Shown here: positions 1-20,479 of the stretch, one piece after another | How positions within the stretch are numbered: position 1 is the first letter of the stretch | Layout: each line of letters opens with the position of its first letter | DNA from: Carallia brachiata | Taxonomy: Eukaryota > Streptophyta > Magnoliopsida > Malpighiales > Rhizophoraceae | DNA: 64,000 nucleotides | Assembly: GCA_021464245.1 (NCBI GenBank) | Contig: JADCRB010000013.1 | Location: forward strand, 7,126,945 to 7,190,944 | Direction: 5' to 3' | The notes under the pieces: model-generated | Seen by the model: only the letters and a program-made list of their open reading frames with translations | Databases searched by the model: none | What the model was told of the DNA's origin: nothing | Program-made: the position numbers and the translations under genes

Positions 1-2280
1 ATTAGAGTTCGAATACTAAATTTAACTGAGTCAAAGGCTACGTTCTTTATCGTTGGAGGTACATAAAATTACGTGGCAAAAACTACTACGCATCACAGTT
101 CTCGATTCTTTTTTTAATGTTTTGAAGTATTTTTGTTTTTATCCCAAACAAGCTTCATCCCAAAACATTTCTTTCTTTTCCCGCTTTCTATTCATCTATA
201 TTTAACTAATGATAATTTGATACTTTATATTCTTAGCATGTTCTTTTTTTCTTTCGTTATTGGGAAGTTATAATTGCATGTATGAATAGGTTTCCAAAAT
301 AAAGATATTTCCATCTATTTATTTTACGAGATCAACGTCAATTTTTGGCAAAAATAACTATTATTTAAACTTTATTTCCTTATAGTAAATAACTAACTTC
401 ATTTTTTGCAGTATCAATTCCCCCGTTAGGTGCGAATATTAATTTGTTTTTATTTTTTCTTAAAAATTTTATTTTTATAGAATAAATATACATGTAATAC
501 TGAGTATCATATAATCCAAAGTTATATATACATGCACGTAATATTATTTGAGGTGCAGTTGCTCACTGCCGATGAATGATGCGTTCTTTCAAGATCTTTT
601 TAAGCGAAGGTGGATTCCTAATTGGCCAGTCAAAACATCTATACAGGTTGGGTAGATTACAGATAAATCAACATAAAATTTTATACTTTGCATAAATTTA
701 AGAGAGGATGCAAAATAATTTATAAGAAAAAAATTATAAGAAAGATAGTTATACGGAAAAAAAATATTTTTTATTAAGTATTTAGATACATTAGAAATGA
801 GTAAAATAATAAAATAATATTTTGTTTAGACTTTTAGTGGTGTGGAGAAAAAAAAAATTGATATTATGAAATTACACTGATGCCCTCTTATTGAAACCTA
901 TAAATAGTTTGATAATTGTTTTTGGGTCCGCTTGCCTTGGATCGGATTCACGGAGGGATAAAAACCCGACAATTGTCCGGTGCAGAAAATTATTATCCTT
1001 TTCAACTTCTCGTGTTATCTTGATTTACGCGTTAAGTAATCTTCCCAACTGAAACCGAATATCCAATTTGTATAGGAATACAAACATAAAAATTATCGTT
1101 GATAGTTACTTTTTATTTTTTAAATAATTATTAATAAATATTAATATGTAATATTTTTTAATAATAAATTTATAATATATTTAATTTTTATTTTTTTGAT
1201 AATTAATCAAGATATGTTATTTATGACGATTAAAAAAAAGATAAATAAAAATTGTGTTAAAAATTTTTTGCAAACGTTGCAATTATCAGATTCGTTGGTT
1301 GAAAATATAATAATTTTATATAGAAAGTTAGAAACTAAATTTTCCCCTTTCATCATTTTCCTTTGATTTTTTTTGTTCCTTTTTACTTTCTCTTATGCAT
1401 TCAAACGTGAAAAAGTTCCCTGACTTGCTAACTTTCTTCACTTCATTCCAACTATTTTCTTTATTCTTTTCTCGCGATCCAAACACATTGTTAAGTAAAT
1501 TGGAGGGTTAAGAGAAGAGATATGGGGACTTGTCATGTTGACTTTGCACAACAAGTAAATTAATTCAATAGAAAAAAAGGAGAATGTGTATAACCCATTT
1601 TGTGGTTGTAAATTAATTTATTTTCAAATAATTTTTTTTAAAATTAATATATCTTTAATAAACTTTATCAATGACATAAAATAATAATAATAATAAACTT
1701 TATCAATGACAGTCCTCCTTAGCAGCCTATTAGTAGAGCATTTTTTTTTTTTATCTCCGACAAATTTGAATGGCTTCACTTGTTAAAAGCCACGTATCAT
1801 ATTCTTATTCTATGCCGCATGGGCTAAGGAAATTCCAAGTCACCTCTAGACCAAAAATCCAAACATTATTTTACGAAGTTTTAGTAAAATGGGAAAATGA
1901 TTGACGACGCGGAAAAAAAGAGGCAGATTTTTTTTGAAAAAAGGAAAAGAAAGAAAAAGACACGGCAGGCCAACACAGACCAGGCAATTGCTTTTTCAGA
2001 AAAAAATTTTTGGCATGTAACTGTAAGAATATAATGTATATGTAGTTATTAGATTGTAAAATATGTATTAAATTTAAAAAAAATATAAATTATTAAATAT
2101 TATTGAATCAATTATATATCTACGTAGATTTGTTCCTGTTTGTTTTAAGGCATGTAATATGACTACTAATATCCATGAGAGAGAATGCTCTATTAGGAAC
2201 ATAATTAAAATGAACGCCGGAGGATTAGATTAGAATTATATATTAGACTTCAATTTTATGACAACTATCAACTTTCAAGG

Positions 2281-2338
<58 letters not shown>

Positions 2339-2560
2339 ACTATCAAGGTGAAAATAGGAGCAGGCATGCTAATGCAAGCTTCTAATAGTTTTTTTTTTTT
2401 TTCCTTTATTTTCCATATATGTTTTACCTCACTGACAACCATGCCCAAAAAAATTCTCTCATTAAAAAGGCATTTATTAATGAGCATAGAGATGTCTGTG
2501 ACATATAAAATTACTCCGCCATTGAGTTACAATTTAATTAGTGCTAAATTTGCCCGAAAG
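1..2560. other. A+T-rich gene-free DNA at the left edge
   Basis: No open frame with recognisable protein content is present on either strand. The stretch is dominated by A and T runs. The only structured element is the AT dinucleotide array listed separately. It lies downstream (3') of the minus-strand purine permease gene. Confidence 0.6.
2283..2336. repeat. (AT)n microsatellite, 54 bp
   Basis: Uninterrupted alternating A and T over 54 bases, just beyond the stop codon of the purine permease gene. Two short open frames reading Ile-Tyr repeats pass through it and are not genes. Confidence 0.97.
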
Positions 2561-2610
2561 TCTCGAGTTTGGGTGCAATAAGGTGTCAGCAGCCACTTGT
2601 AATATGTATT

Positions 2611-4618
2611 TTACACATGGCTAATATTATAGGTGTTGGCAACGGCATCGTTTTGAAAAGGCAACTGAGTTTCTGGCACAAGAGAAGTGCCCTGCTTCCT
2701 AGTCATGTCCTGCCTTGCCTCCGCGTAGAAGTAAGAAACGGAGCCCCAAAGAGAGAGTGCAAGAGCCACACCCTTTTCGCCCGAGAATTTCTCTCGATAG
2801 AAAACGACGGCGAGGACTTCCGTGACCGGAAGCAGAGCGGCAATTACGACGCCGGAGAGGAAAGAGGAGCCACAAAAGATGACTACTACGAGTCCTGTGT
2901 ACAAACACTGCCAAATGACCGCACTGCATAGTAGGAGTAAATTAAACTTAGCCTCTCCGAGCTCGAACTTTCTTGCCTCCTCAGCAACAGCCTGTAAATT
3001 GGTAAAAGTTGGGTGCCGCATGGTTTTTAATTAGTTGCATTTAGACAGAGCAAAATACTGCATATCACTCTGCGACTGGTGACCTCTCAGTGTAGCATTT
3101 TATTAAGAATTCTATGACATGAAGGAAAAGGATTGATGGTCATAAGGAGCTGGCCCTACCAAGTGTTTAAAATACTATAAAAATTTAGTTATTTTTGTAG
3201 TTGTATTAATTTTTTATATAATGAAAATAAAGTGATAATTTATTATATCATATTTTATCAATTTGATTATATAAATAATTATATTTAATGTATTTTAAAT
3301 ATTTTTTCTAATTATTTTTCTTTGGCTATACACCGATTCTCTACAAAAAAAACCTAATTTTTGGCACAACAAGTAACACGACTTTAATTATAAAAAATGA
3401 AATCAAAACTATTTATTTATTTATTTATTTATTAAAGTCAAAACTACTTATTACATAAATCAGAACTATTTATTAGTCGTCTAAAAATAAGATCATAAAT
3501 ATGTAATTATAATCACGGTTGCAATTTTTGTGGTAAACCCGTATCAAAAAATCGTCTCCATGTAACATCAATGTCTTTTTTTTTATTTTTTTGAAAGAAT
3601 ATCACTGCTAGGACACTTTTCACAGTTTAAGATAACACCCAAATCATTATTTTATTATTTTTTTATAAAATTAAAATTAAAATATAAATAATTATTATTC
3701 TAAAATTTAAAATACAAACTTCTAATAATAGTCACCGAAAGAATTAATATTATATTTTCGATTTTCTCTATCGCTTACCTTGATTAATCGTAATTAGAAT
3801 GACAAAAACAGAGTAAAGGAAGAGAGAGAAACCTCAAAATCATTGTTAAGGATCATCCCAATAGTGCAAACAATGGTAGCAAACAGACCAGTAATCAACT
3901 GAATCTCCATCACAAGCGTGTACGTGATCTCCTTCTTGGCCTTTATGTAAGTAAGTTCAATCAACGGCAAGATAAGTCCATTCAAAAGTGAGGCCACCAG
4001 CGTCATAATGAACCCCAAAATGTATTGGTTTTCTGTTTCGTTTTCGGGTCTGTCGCCGGTAGCACGCAAAGCCAGCGTTCCAGCTCCGAGGGTCAATAAA
4101 ACGACGGCGTTTATCGAAAAAGGAGTGAACTTTTGTCTCACCAGGAGAAATGCAAAAGCTGCAGTGAAAGCCAACTGGGAAGCGAAGACCAAGGAAGACG
4201 TTGAAACGGGAAGCCGGGCGACGCCGTATGCGAAAAGATAGTTGTCGAGACCGATGAGGGCACCGATGAACGCGGCGGCGAAGAATACCAACGGTCTTGT
4301 GTGGAAGAATTTAGTTTTGGGGTTGGCGGAGCGGCGGCGGCGGAGGTAGGATATGGCGAGGGGGATGAGAGTGAGGGGCCAGCCGGCGGATTGGAGCCAG
4401 CTGGATAGCCAGACGCACTTGCCGCCGTGTAGGAAGTAGAGGCGCGCCATCATCGGGCCACCGCAGCCGCCTATGGCTACGAGAATGCAGCCTAGAGGAA
4501 GCAGGATTCTTTTCATGGTAACGGCGGTAGTGATTCCAGGCGCTTTTGCTGCTGCCAGTTCCCGGTGTGGCGACGCCGCCGACGTTGGATTAACTGTCTC
4601 ACTTACCATACGTGTCAT
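2611..4618 (-). CDS. Purine permease (PUP family), two exons
   Basis: Probable plasma-membrane H+-coupled transporter of purines, cytokinins or related alkaloids, in the drug/metabolite transporter superfamily. Exon 1 is 4618-3833 and exon 2 is 2991-2611. The intron has a GAG|GTTTCT donor and a TTTACAG|GC acceptor in phase 0 and joins ..NNDFE to AVAEEARKFELGE.., a junction typical of the family. The product is about 388 residues with about ten hydrophobic segments. Family signatures visible are GGPMMARLYFLHGG near the N-terminus, YGVARLPVSTSSL, KFTPFSINAVVLLTLGAG, and, in exon 2, LLPVTEVLAVVFYREKF and GVALALSLWGSVSYFYAE. No frame break is seen. The start is uncertain: ATG at 4618 or 4609 fits the usual short N-terminus, an upstream in-frame ATG lies at 4666, and a TTTGCAG at about 4647-4653 could be the acceptor of a leader intron. 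Substrate cannot be told from sequence. Confidence 0.9.
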
Positions 4619-4699
4619 CGCCGGTAATGATCGGCTTAGCAGCCTGCAAATAAAAAACAGACTCATTACTCCTTAAAAAAAAGGGGAAAAAAAAAAACG

Positions 4700-7600
4700 A
4701 GGAAAAGAACTTCAATTTAATCCCTTTATAATAAAAAATTAATAAAATTAATGTATTTTTTATTAATTTTTAATTATAAATAATAATTATTTAATTATAC
4801 AATTTAATCAGACGATTAGACTGTAATTTTTATCCAGTAGTTTTTTCCAGTCCTTTTGTTTTTCAATGGTTAATTCTGTTTCTGTGCATTTTTCCAATGT
4901 GGCCCAGAAGGAATATATAATTTTATTTACCAGTTGATTTTTTTAAGAGACGAACGAAGGAACAATTCAAACTTGGAAGACAGACCCTGAAACAGATTTG
5001 GAACGAGTTAATCAGTTTCTTCTGGCTTTGCAAGTTTGTGCTTATCATGACGAGAGGAAATTCTGATCGCAGGGCTTGTGCAGGAGAGGCTGCAATGGGC
5101 TTGCCTGTTCTTCTGTATGAGAATGGAGGGCATATGTTTAATTACACTACATTCGATGTGACATTCTTTAAAACAAATTAAAAAATTAGCTAAGGAGATA
5201 CATATGTGCATGTTTGTATAGTTATGTTGTTTTCCGTCTCGTATTTTTAATACAATTGCTTGGATATTCTGTTAATCTCTCTTTATACTTTATTCAAATT
5301 TTAGTGACTATATTTTATTGTTTGGCCTTTTTGACTTCCGTTGTAAAAAAAAAAAAAAAAGTTATGTTGTATCTATAGAACAATGACCAGTGGGAGAGAG
5401 ATGCTAACGCTGTTGGTTTCCAACCCACGTTGTTCATTGTCAATAAGGAAAATGATATGCTAGGTTAACATTCACCATAACATCTTACAACATATAATTA
5501 TGTATACATATACACACATATATACAAGCAAATGAAGCAATGAAAAGCCTAAACATAAAAATTAAAGACAATTACAAATAAATATCTTACCTTCATATCC
5601 CACCTTCTTTTGTTACTATGTCAGAAGTAAACATACAAGCAATGGAAGTATGGGAACAGCTTAGTTTTTGTTATGCTTCTTTTGGATGTACCTCAATGGC
5701 TTATATAGGGAGACGAAAAGCCACTAAGCGATGATATTTTGTTTACACCTTACATGCATATATGCCCTTTTGAAATCACTATTTTTGAATCATGATTTTC
5801 ATGTGTGTTGGCTTCTCCACCATCGTTGTTGCTATGGGGAATATGGTTCCTCCTTCGACAATTATCTATTGTCATTGAAGAGAAGCAGAATAGAAGACCA
5901 GTTGATTAAGACGACAATGCATCAGTCAAACGTTTATTTTATTGGTTTGGTCTTTAAGCATCGGCCAAATGCTCTCGCTTTGGTTGGCCTCAAATAATCC
6001 GGATAGGTTGCAACCACTAGAAAAACAGAAAATGATTATTTTAACCAAAATGTGTGGACAGAGGGCGGCATGGCATCAATTTCTTTCTTTTTTTTTTTTG
6101 ATCCATCAATTTCTTCAACTATGCTGTCTTTAAGAATTTCCCTTCTTTTTTTTTTTTTTACTTTCTTATTTTGGTTAGTCGTGTTTGATAAAGCCCCTTA
6201 CGAAACTATTCAACTCTCCTTATTCTTTTTAAATCCATTTGGAGGACGAATAAATTATACAATAAAATAAATTATAATTAAAATAGCTTTTATTTCAATA
6301 AATCTTATATTTATCTCTTTCAAAATTTAAAATCCGTGACTTTAAAATGAAAATTTAAATTCTTAACCATTAACATCGTCCAAAAAAATTATTTATACAT
6401 GTGTGTTTTCTTATTCTATTCACCACCTCCATGTAAATTTGATGAGAAAGGAAAAAGTTCCATCTAAACATGGCATCCCATCCCAGACCTTTAGGACAAG
6501 TCCGAATTTATCCGCCAGTGACACGTGGCTGGACACCCTTTGGAGTCTTGGACATTTTATTGGTTGATCTCTCCCCAAACATAGTTTGGGAAAATTCTCT
6601 TTGTATGATGCCTGTCCTGACTCTGAACAAAAATTGCCCTTTCGGTAGATGTTCTGGGGGAGCATCACAGGTCAAAAGAATAGAGGCTTGAGTTCACTCT
6701 ACAATGTTAGCACCGATTCCTCCAGAATTATGGTCTGCAAGTTGTGCAACTGGAAGAGTGCTCAAAGTACCGTAGGTCTGCATCGCTTGCTAAACTTGGT
6801 CACCTTTCCCATAACTTATCAGATGAGATGCGTCTCTTTTTGTTATCCAAAAGAAAAGGGGGAGAGTGAGAGAGAAAGCAACAGAGAAATGTAGGAAATA
6901 CGTTTATTGAAGTATATAAGAAATATATAATTAATTAATTATTTAATTTATTTATTTATTTTTTAAAATTTAATATATATTTTTTATAATTTAATAATTT
7001 AAATTATTATGTATTTACTATGTTCCTGATACATGTGCCCTTCTCTTTTCCCCTTTTTTTGGTTCCATTTTTGTTGCTCGGGTACAGTGGAGCAGAAGGC
7101 ATCTTAGGAAGTCCAGAAAATGATAATGATGAGTAGAAGATGATAATAATGAGTACGAACGCTACACTCCAATTAACTGAATTGAATTATTATAATTATT
7201 TTTTAACTGAAATTTTAATTATGTAAAATTAAAAATTATTTTAAAACTTAAATTTGATTAACCAAAATATGATAAATTAAAATTTCAATTCAATTTCACT
7301 TAACTATCTCATTAACTAAATTTAACAACAGAAAAAAATTTAAAACTCTAATCCAAATGTAAAAAACATAAAAAAAAGGATATATTTTGAATACATTTTG
7401 AATAAACAGTCCATACGGGTATCGGACTACCTCGACAAATCTTGTTATGAACAACACCAGAGGAGCCAAGGACTCATGATTTTGATACGAAATTTTCCGT
7501 TCAGACCGGGTTGGGAGTAAACTTCCTTAGGAATGGAAAGACGAACGATCAAAAACTACAAAGCAAAAACCTAGATAGGCAAATGTAATTCAATTACGCT

Positions 7601-7950
7601 TAACTTGAAAAGCAAACCTTAGTTTCATGTTTTCACATCATTGTTTACTACGATGCTTCATACAACTGATCGAACAAAATCTGTCTTCTTGGAACCTTTG
7701 ACCCTAAGTGCTAATCTCCGTTTGTACTGTTAACTATGTTTGGCCAGTAACATCAGGGCGATTATATTTGAAGGAGCAAAATTTGCAAAGGAACAAATGG
7801 TATACGAACAACATAATTTCAATATTTAGAGACAATCAAGTTTCAGCTTCCAGTATCCTGGACAAGATCCTACTGGAATTCTAGGAGGGCCAGGACGAAC
7901 AGACCAACAAAAGCTTTGGACAAGTGTGTGAATAAATTTAATGCTTGTAT
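4700..7950. other. Intergenic region between purine permease and P450 reductase
   Basis: This is the upstream side of the permease gene and the downstream side of the reductase gene. It contains A/T runs and short open frames with no recognisable protein. Around 5000-5150 and 6470-6850 base composition is more balanced, so an untranslated exon or decayed fragment is possible, but I could not identify one. Confidence 0.5.
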
Positions 7951-7971
7951 TGGCAAGGAAATTTGGAACTG

Positions 7972-14521
<6,550 letters not shown>

Positions 14522-14603
14522 CGTTGCCTGCCACTCCACTTGAGCTGCTCCGAGTCAGTCAATCCGCTCTGGTTCCGTCTGGCTCTGTATGGTTCGGTCC
14601 GTT

Positions 14604-14619
14604 CCTCTCTCTCTCTCTA
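14604..14619 (-). promoter_or_regulatory. GA-repeat in the P450 reductase leader
   Basis: A short (CT)n run on the plus strand, so GAGAGA on the sense strand, about 85 bases upstream of the ATG. GA repeats in plant leaders are known binding sites for BASIC PENTACYSTEINE factors. Function here is inferred. Confidence 0.45.
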
Positions 14620-14759
14620 GAAACCTAGAAGATGGGAAGAGGTGTGGGGTGGGTGAGCGGAGAAGAAGACGAAGAGGTAGAGGGAAGGTGGGGACAAAGA
14701 CTATGTAGGGTGGGGCCCACGGAGGAGGAGGATGAAGAGACTGACCAGAAATTTTATTA

Positions 14760-17700
14760 GGCGAACTATTTTTTGTTTCTTTAATTAAATTAAATAATTT
14801 ATTTTTATTTTTTCTTTAAAAAAGAATGCTCTTTTCGTGTTGTCTTTATTAGTGTTTGGCCAGACTTGGAGAGGTTTGACAACTAACTAATCTTTCCGGC
14901 TTTGCTTTCTGTCTTTAATTACTTTCCCTTTGTTTGTTTGCGTCGCATTCATTTTCCAGACGCCTCAAAGATTGTTGCCCCTTCTTTCTCGTAACTGTGC
15001 AATGGTTTTGCACCCTCTGTGCCAGTGAATCTACCTTTCTGGAAGGAATATCTTTTCAAATTTTGTTTTTTTGGGGGAATCATTGTTTTTTTTTTTTTAC
15101 GTTTTTCTTTTTTTAACATTAAAATTTAATATCTCTAAAAATTTAAGTTTTAGATTTTTTTATTAAGAATCTAATTGAGTTGTAGACTATATAATAATAG
15201 TTCTTCTCGTTTATAAGTTTCATTTCTCTCTATTTTTAAATTTAAATTTAAAATTTTTTAAATAAAAGTCTAAATTCTAACTAATAGATATTCCTTAAGA
15301 GACAATTTTTAGTTATTAGAATGTCTGTGAGAGATTTGAGAAATTATTAGTAAATGTAAGCTTTGGGAGATTGTAATATATGTGTTGAAATTAAAAAAAA
15401 AAGTAAAAGAATAGATAAATACTATTGAATAGATTATATATTTATTTGTGGTTTTTTTTTACCTAAAATTGGGTAGTGATGCTTTTTGTTTTACCATTAA
15501 TTCTGAACTTCTAATTTTATTGCACGGTGGTTGTGATTATGCATTTGATGTCATGCCTTTAAAGTTCTGTGATAATTTTGGTGAACTCACGTCCTTTTTA
15601 CATTCTTCGTCATTTTGTCTAAATAGATAAAAAAAATTATTCTTAAATATAAAAAATAAGAATATCAGTTTATTAAAACACATATGAAGACGTAATAATA
15701 GGTATGTTATAGTTGTTTAACATATAATAATTTTGTTATGAAGAATGGAGAATTCGGATACGTCACTATTCCTCCAAAACGATTTGATGAGAGTGGCTGA
15801 CCTCTCCAAGTTTAGCTAAAATTGTAATGAAAAATACTTATTAGAAATAAAGGGAATGGACAGCTGTAAATAATTTATAAAGTGATGTAATATTGTTGAA
15901 ATAACACAAAAAATAGTTAAGTAAATAAAAAAACGTAAAAAATTTTATTTTATTAATTATCCTTTTTTTCTTTTTGAGGAAGTATTTTATTAAGTATCCT
16001 CGTCCATAAGGTTGTTTCTAAATTTAACACGTTAGGTAACTAAGACAACTCAGATACCCTAAATTTTATGGAATACTAGAAATTAAATGTAGTATGCAAT
16101 AGATGTCGTTGGGTTATTCCATTTTTATTATTGGTGTTAACTTGGTCTTTGTTTTTTATGGTGTACAAAATATAAAAATGGAAGGTGGGCGTCGTGACAT
16201 TTTTGTTAGAAAATATTGCGTCATCTTAACATAATAAAGCTGTAATTTCAAATGATTACAATAAATATAGATTCCAGTGTTAATATATATTTAATTTTAT
16301 CACACATTTTAACAAAATTCGAATTCAAAATCTCGCAATTAGCATATTTGAACTCTTTATTATATTACAACGCGTGGCGGTTTGGTCTTATTTTTTTTGT
16401 CAATGCCGTTGCTTGTTCCTTGTTGGTCGTTGGGAGTTGGGGACTCAGATGAGGATTTTTAATCCGGCCGTTCTAGGAGATGGAGGCGACCCATATTGTT
16501 TTTCTCATGTGGAAGCCCGTTACAAGGATGCGCCCTTTTTTTTCCTTTTTTTAGCTGAAGTCCGATGTCTGAACTTAAGAAACAAATAACCATTTTCACG
16601 CCGAAGCACTTACATTATAAATAGTTGTATCTGAGAAGGGTAAACGAAGACCCCAAATGGTACTGAGAGTCTTCTTTTAAGAAATGTGAAAATGAGATTA
16701 AATTTACTATAGTAATTTCAAATACCACAAAAAAATATAAAAAAAAATGAAGCTCTTGTATCCTATCTTGTTGATAATAATAAGCACAATACAACCTTCG
16801 GTTACTCAAGAAGTAAACAAGCCGTCACACTTGCTGAGTTAAATATGATCTATTAGGTGGAGCCAGATAAAATCTTAAATTTATATGAAGAAAGACCATC
16901 AAGTTAATACCAATTTGAATCCTCCTTTTCCAAAAAACAAAACAAGAAAGAAAGCATTGTATTTGACTATTTTCTCATCATACGTTGGCAGCATTTATTT
17001 TATTTTATTTTATTTTTTTAGTCATTGGCAGCATTTATTATACCTTGCACACAAACGTGCCGTGCTCGCGTAGAACATTCGGAGGACTTTGTTACCTCAT
17101 TTAATACGTAAATCAAAACGAGCCAAGTGTCTTCTTCCCCATTAAAAAAAAAAAAATTGCCGAGTGTCTTGGAATTTGGTTCATAGACGATTAAGTAACA
17201 GCGTGGTGATCGTTAATAGTTTGTTTATATTGTGAAAGTTTTAAAAAAAGAATGGTGAGAAAATAAAATTATGTGAAAAAAATTGTAAAAATTTATTGTT
17301 TAGATTGTAAAAAGTATGTAAGAAAAAAATTAATAAAAAAATAAAATTATGTATTTAGATTGTATAAAAAAATAATAAAAAATAACATATATAGTTAAAA
17401 TTATAAAAATACTCCTACAGATGCACTTAACAAAGGGGATATTCTTGGATTATTTCAATAATTTTATTGCATGTCTTTTTCTTCTTTTTTTTTTGTTTTT
17501 CCATTTGATTTTTATTGTCTTTTTTTTTTGACACCTGCAAATTTTCTATTGACTTTCCATTTTCATGCTTTTTCCATAAAATTCAAATGGTGTAATTTGC
17601 TTAAGGTTGCGTGTTTTCTTTCAAACTCTTTTCTCCAGCACAAACAAATAGAGGGTAAGGATTAGAACAACAAGGTCAAAGCTTCTATCGGCAAAGTTAC

Positions 17701-19500
17701 CTCCTATAGAGAATACAAGGGTCAGTGTACATCTAAAGGCCCGTTTAAAATAAAATTGACTGTTAATGATTATTGTTATTGTTATTGATTCTCATAGTAG
17801 TAATTGACTGTTAAAATAAAATTATAATATTTATTTAAATTGATGTTTATTTATTATTTTTTAAATAATAAAATAATCATTTAGCACATTATATTTTTAC
17901 TTTATAAAAATTATATTGTGAATATATTTTAGTTTAAAAATTATTTATCAGCAGCTATTTCATCTAAAAATATGTTGGTTAGGGAATTATCAGTAAAAAA
18001 ACAATTGTTAAAAAATATTTATCAAATACTACTTCACCGGCTTTTTGGAATTGAACAACAAAAAGTATCCAAGAAAACTAAACCAAACACTCTTGAAGCT
18101 ATACACACTGGAGGAACCCACAATTCTATCAAATTCAAACCATATTCATTTGCTCCATTCTAGCTCGTTGCTTTCGGAGCCTGCCTGAGTGTTCCATATT
18201 TGGCAAAAAGGCAAATGAAATTTCCACGATACTGTGCTTTGGCTGAAGCAATGGTCGTATGGGTTTTCTGCAACACATTCAATGTGGAAGGAACTGATAA
18301 ATGAGAGCAGGTTTTATGGGCAATATAACTGATCAATGACACTAGGAGGCTTCCATTTTCTTAACGCAGACTTGAGATGTGCATCCCTTTGTAAATCTCT
18401 GTCATTTCATAACAAAATTCTCTGTGTTTTTTTTTTAATCTGTATAAATTATTGTATTTTGTGTTTATTATTTTTCCTGATATTGATTTTTTTTTTGGAT
18501 GACTAAGATTAGTTTAATCTAGTGTGTTAGTCAAAGCATCTGGAATAAAAATTTTTACATGTAATTGCAGAGGTCCAATAGGTAATTCAGCACTATAGTA
18601 CACTTCCGCAAACTTTTGAATTTGATTCTCATAAGTTAACATTCAGTAGTTTCTAAGTTTTTTCACAAGAAGACCAAAAGACTATGAAAGTAAAATGAGT
18701 CATTAACATTTGAATATAAAACTAAGAGATATGAAAAGAACGTTTTATTCAGTAGTACTAGAAATACAAGAGCATCAACCCTTTTTAACTTCATTCTCAT
18801 AATAACTTTTTCTTCTATTTTTTTGGATTTAATGATGATATCAAATGAGATAAGATGACAACGGGATCAAACGTTCTGCCAGTTTGGGGGATAAAAACAA
18901 AAAGTATGTGGACGTACAACCACAAAATGAGCCCATATATGATGAACAGATATATGAAGAAAAACATTTGGGCCCAGATACTTCAAATCAGCCATTATCG
19001 CAGCATATCCATCCAATCACAATATTAAAACGTACGGCTTTGATGGAGGAACTTGCCAGGCCCACACAGATGCTTGCTGTAACGTTGTTGCACACATATT
19101 GATTAAAATTTCACTATAAAAATATACAAATTAGACACAAAATCATAATGCGAGTATATTATTTTAATTTAAACCATTAATTGTGATAAATTTATTATTT
19201 AATTAATGTTTAAAATTTAAATAATTAACTTATATTATTTTGTATATAAATTTTGTATTTTATATATTTTTTTAATTTGTTATTCATGAAGACCCCACAA
19301 TAACTAGGACTCACTGATTATTGAGATCATTGAAAATCGTAATCTCTCACTTAGGGTCCATTTGGTATTGTTTTTATTTTTTATTTTTCGTTTATTTTTC
19401 ACAAAAAAATAGAAAATGTGTTTGGTACCGTTTTTGTTTTTCTATTTTTTGTTGAAAAGTTGAAAGTATTTAAAAAAAAAATAAATTGAGAAAATAATGA
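14760..19500. other. A+T-rich intergenic DNA with transposon debris
   Basis: No protein-coding frame is recognisable. A member of a dispersed A-rich repeat family lies at about 17211-17430. A second A/T-rich segment at about 17737-18010 resembles the ends of the inverted-repeat element at 31399-32190 (runs of ATTGTTATT and a TTTATCAGCAGC segment). The remainder shows nothing I can name. Confidence 0.5.
17211..17430 (+). repeat. Dispersed A-rich repeat family, copy 1
   Basis: Starts TTAATAGTTTGTTTATATTGTGAAAG by eye, then runs of GAGAAAATAAAATTATG type. The same start occurs on the opposite strand at about 20885 and, more diverged, near 57185 and 60775. Probably a non-autonomous DNA transposon; boundaries are approximate. 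Confidence 0.5.
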
Positions 19501-19539
19501 AATGATATTTTCCAATTTTGTTTTTCATTTTCTTCTCTA

Positions 19540-19887
19540 TACTTTCTCTTACAGCTTTTTCTCTCTCTATCTACCATGTTCACCATTTCTCTCTCCACTC
19601 ATCCTCTCTCTATCCCTCTCTATTTTTTCTCTCTCTACCATCTCTCTCCTTTCTCTCGCTTTCTACTATTCTCTTTACTTATTCTCTCTCTACCCAATTC
19701 TCTCTCCTTTTTCTCTCTCAACTATTCTTTTTACTCATTCTCTCTACTCTCTGCTTTTTCTCTTTCTATCATTCTCTCTACTCATTCTCTCTATCCTCTC
19801 TCTCTCTCCTTTTCCTCTCTCTGCTCATTCTCTCTCTACCCACTTTGTCTCTCTCCTTTTTCGCCTACAATCATTCTGTCTCTACCA

Positions 19888-19918
<31 letters not shown>

Positions 19919-20300
19919 TTTCTACTATTCTCTCTATTCATTCTCTCATGGCCCCCCCTCTCATTTTTCTCTCTCTACGCATTCTCCCTCTAGCCACTCT
20001 CTCTCTACCCATTCTCTCTCTACTCATTCTCTCTCTAGTTATTCTTTTTTCATATTTTCTTTCAACTCTCTCTTTGTATTCATTTTCTTATCACTCTCAT
20101 TACTCATTCTCTTTTTTTGTCAATTGCCAACTTGTTCTCTTTACTCATTATCTTTCTTACCACTCTCTTTACTCATTCTCTCTTTTTGTCAACTGTTAAC
20201 TTGTTCTCGCTCTATCTTTTTTCTCTCTCTTCCTCTTTTCTCTTCTCTATCCATTTTTTCATCTCTCTAACCATTTTTTTCTTTACATTTCTCTATCAAC
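19540..20300. repeat. CT-rich polypyrimidine minisatellite
   Basis: About 760 bases almost free of purines on the plus strand. It is built from diverged units of roughly 14-18 bases around the core ACTCATTCTCTCTCT with CTCTCT spacers. All three plus-strand frames stay open for long distances only because pyrimidine-only codons contain no stops, giving Ser/Leu/Phe-rich nonsense. The flanks are T-rich and A-rich. Confidence 0.9.
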
Positions 20301-20479
20301 TACTCTATATTTTTTTCTCTCTATTCATAACTTTTTTCTTATTTCTTTTACTATCCTTTCTTTATCTATTTTTTTATTCTTATAGAAAAAAATAAAAATT
20401 AAAGTAATAAATACAGAAATTTAATAAACAGTAAATAATAATAATAATAATAACAAAAAATTTGACAGCATTTTCAAAT

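Noticed and set aside
2258..2581. Open frames containing Ile-Tyr repeats on both strands
   Set aside because: They are translations of the (AT)n microsatellite.
5008..5211. 67-codon minus-strand open frame upstream of the purine permease
   Set aside because: No similarity to the permease or other proteins I know, and no splice phase linking it to exon 1.
19502..20395. Overlapping plus-strand open frames of 92-250 codons rich in Ser, Leu and Phe
   Set aside because: They arise from pyrimidine-only DNA, which contains no stop codons in any of the three frames. There are no domains and the residue content follows the CT repeat.
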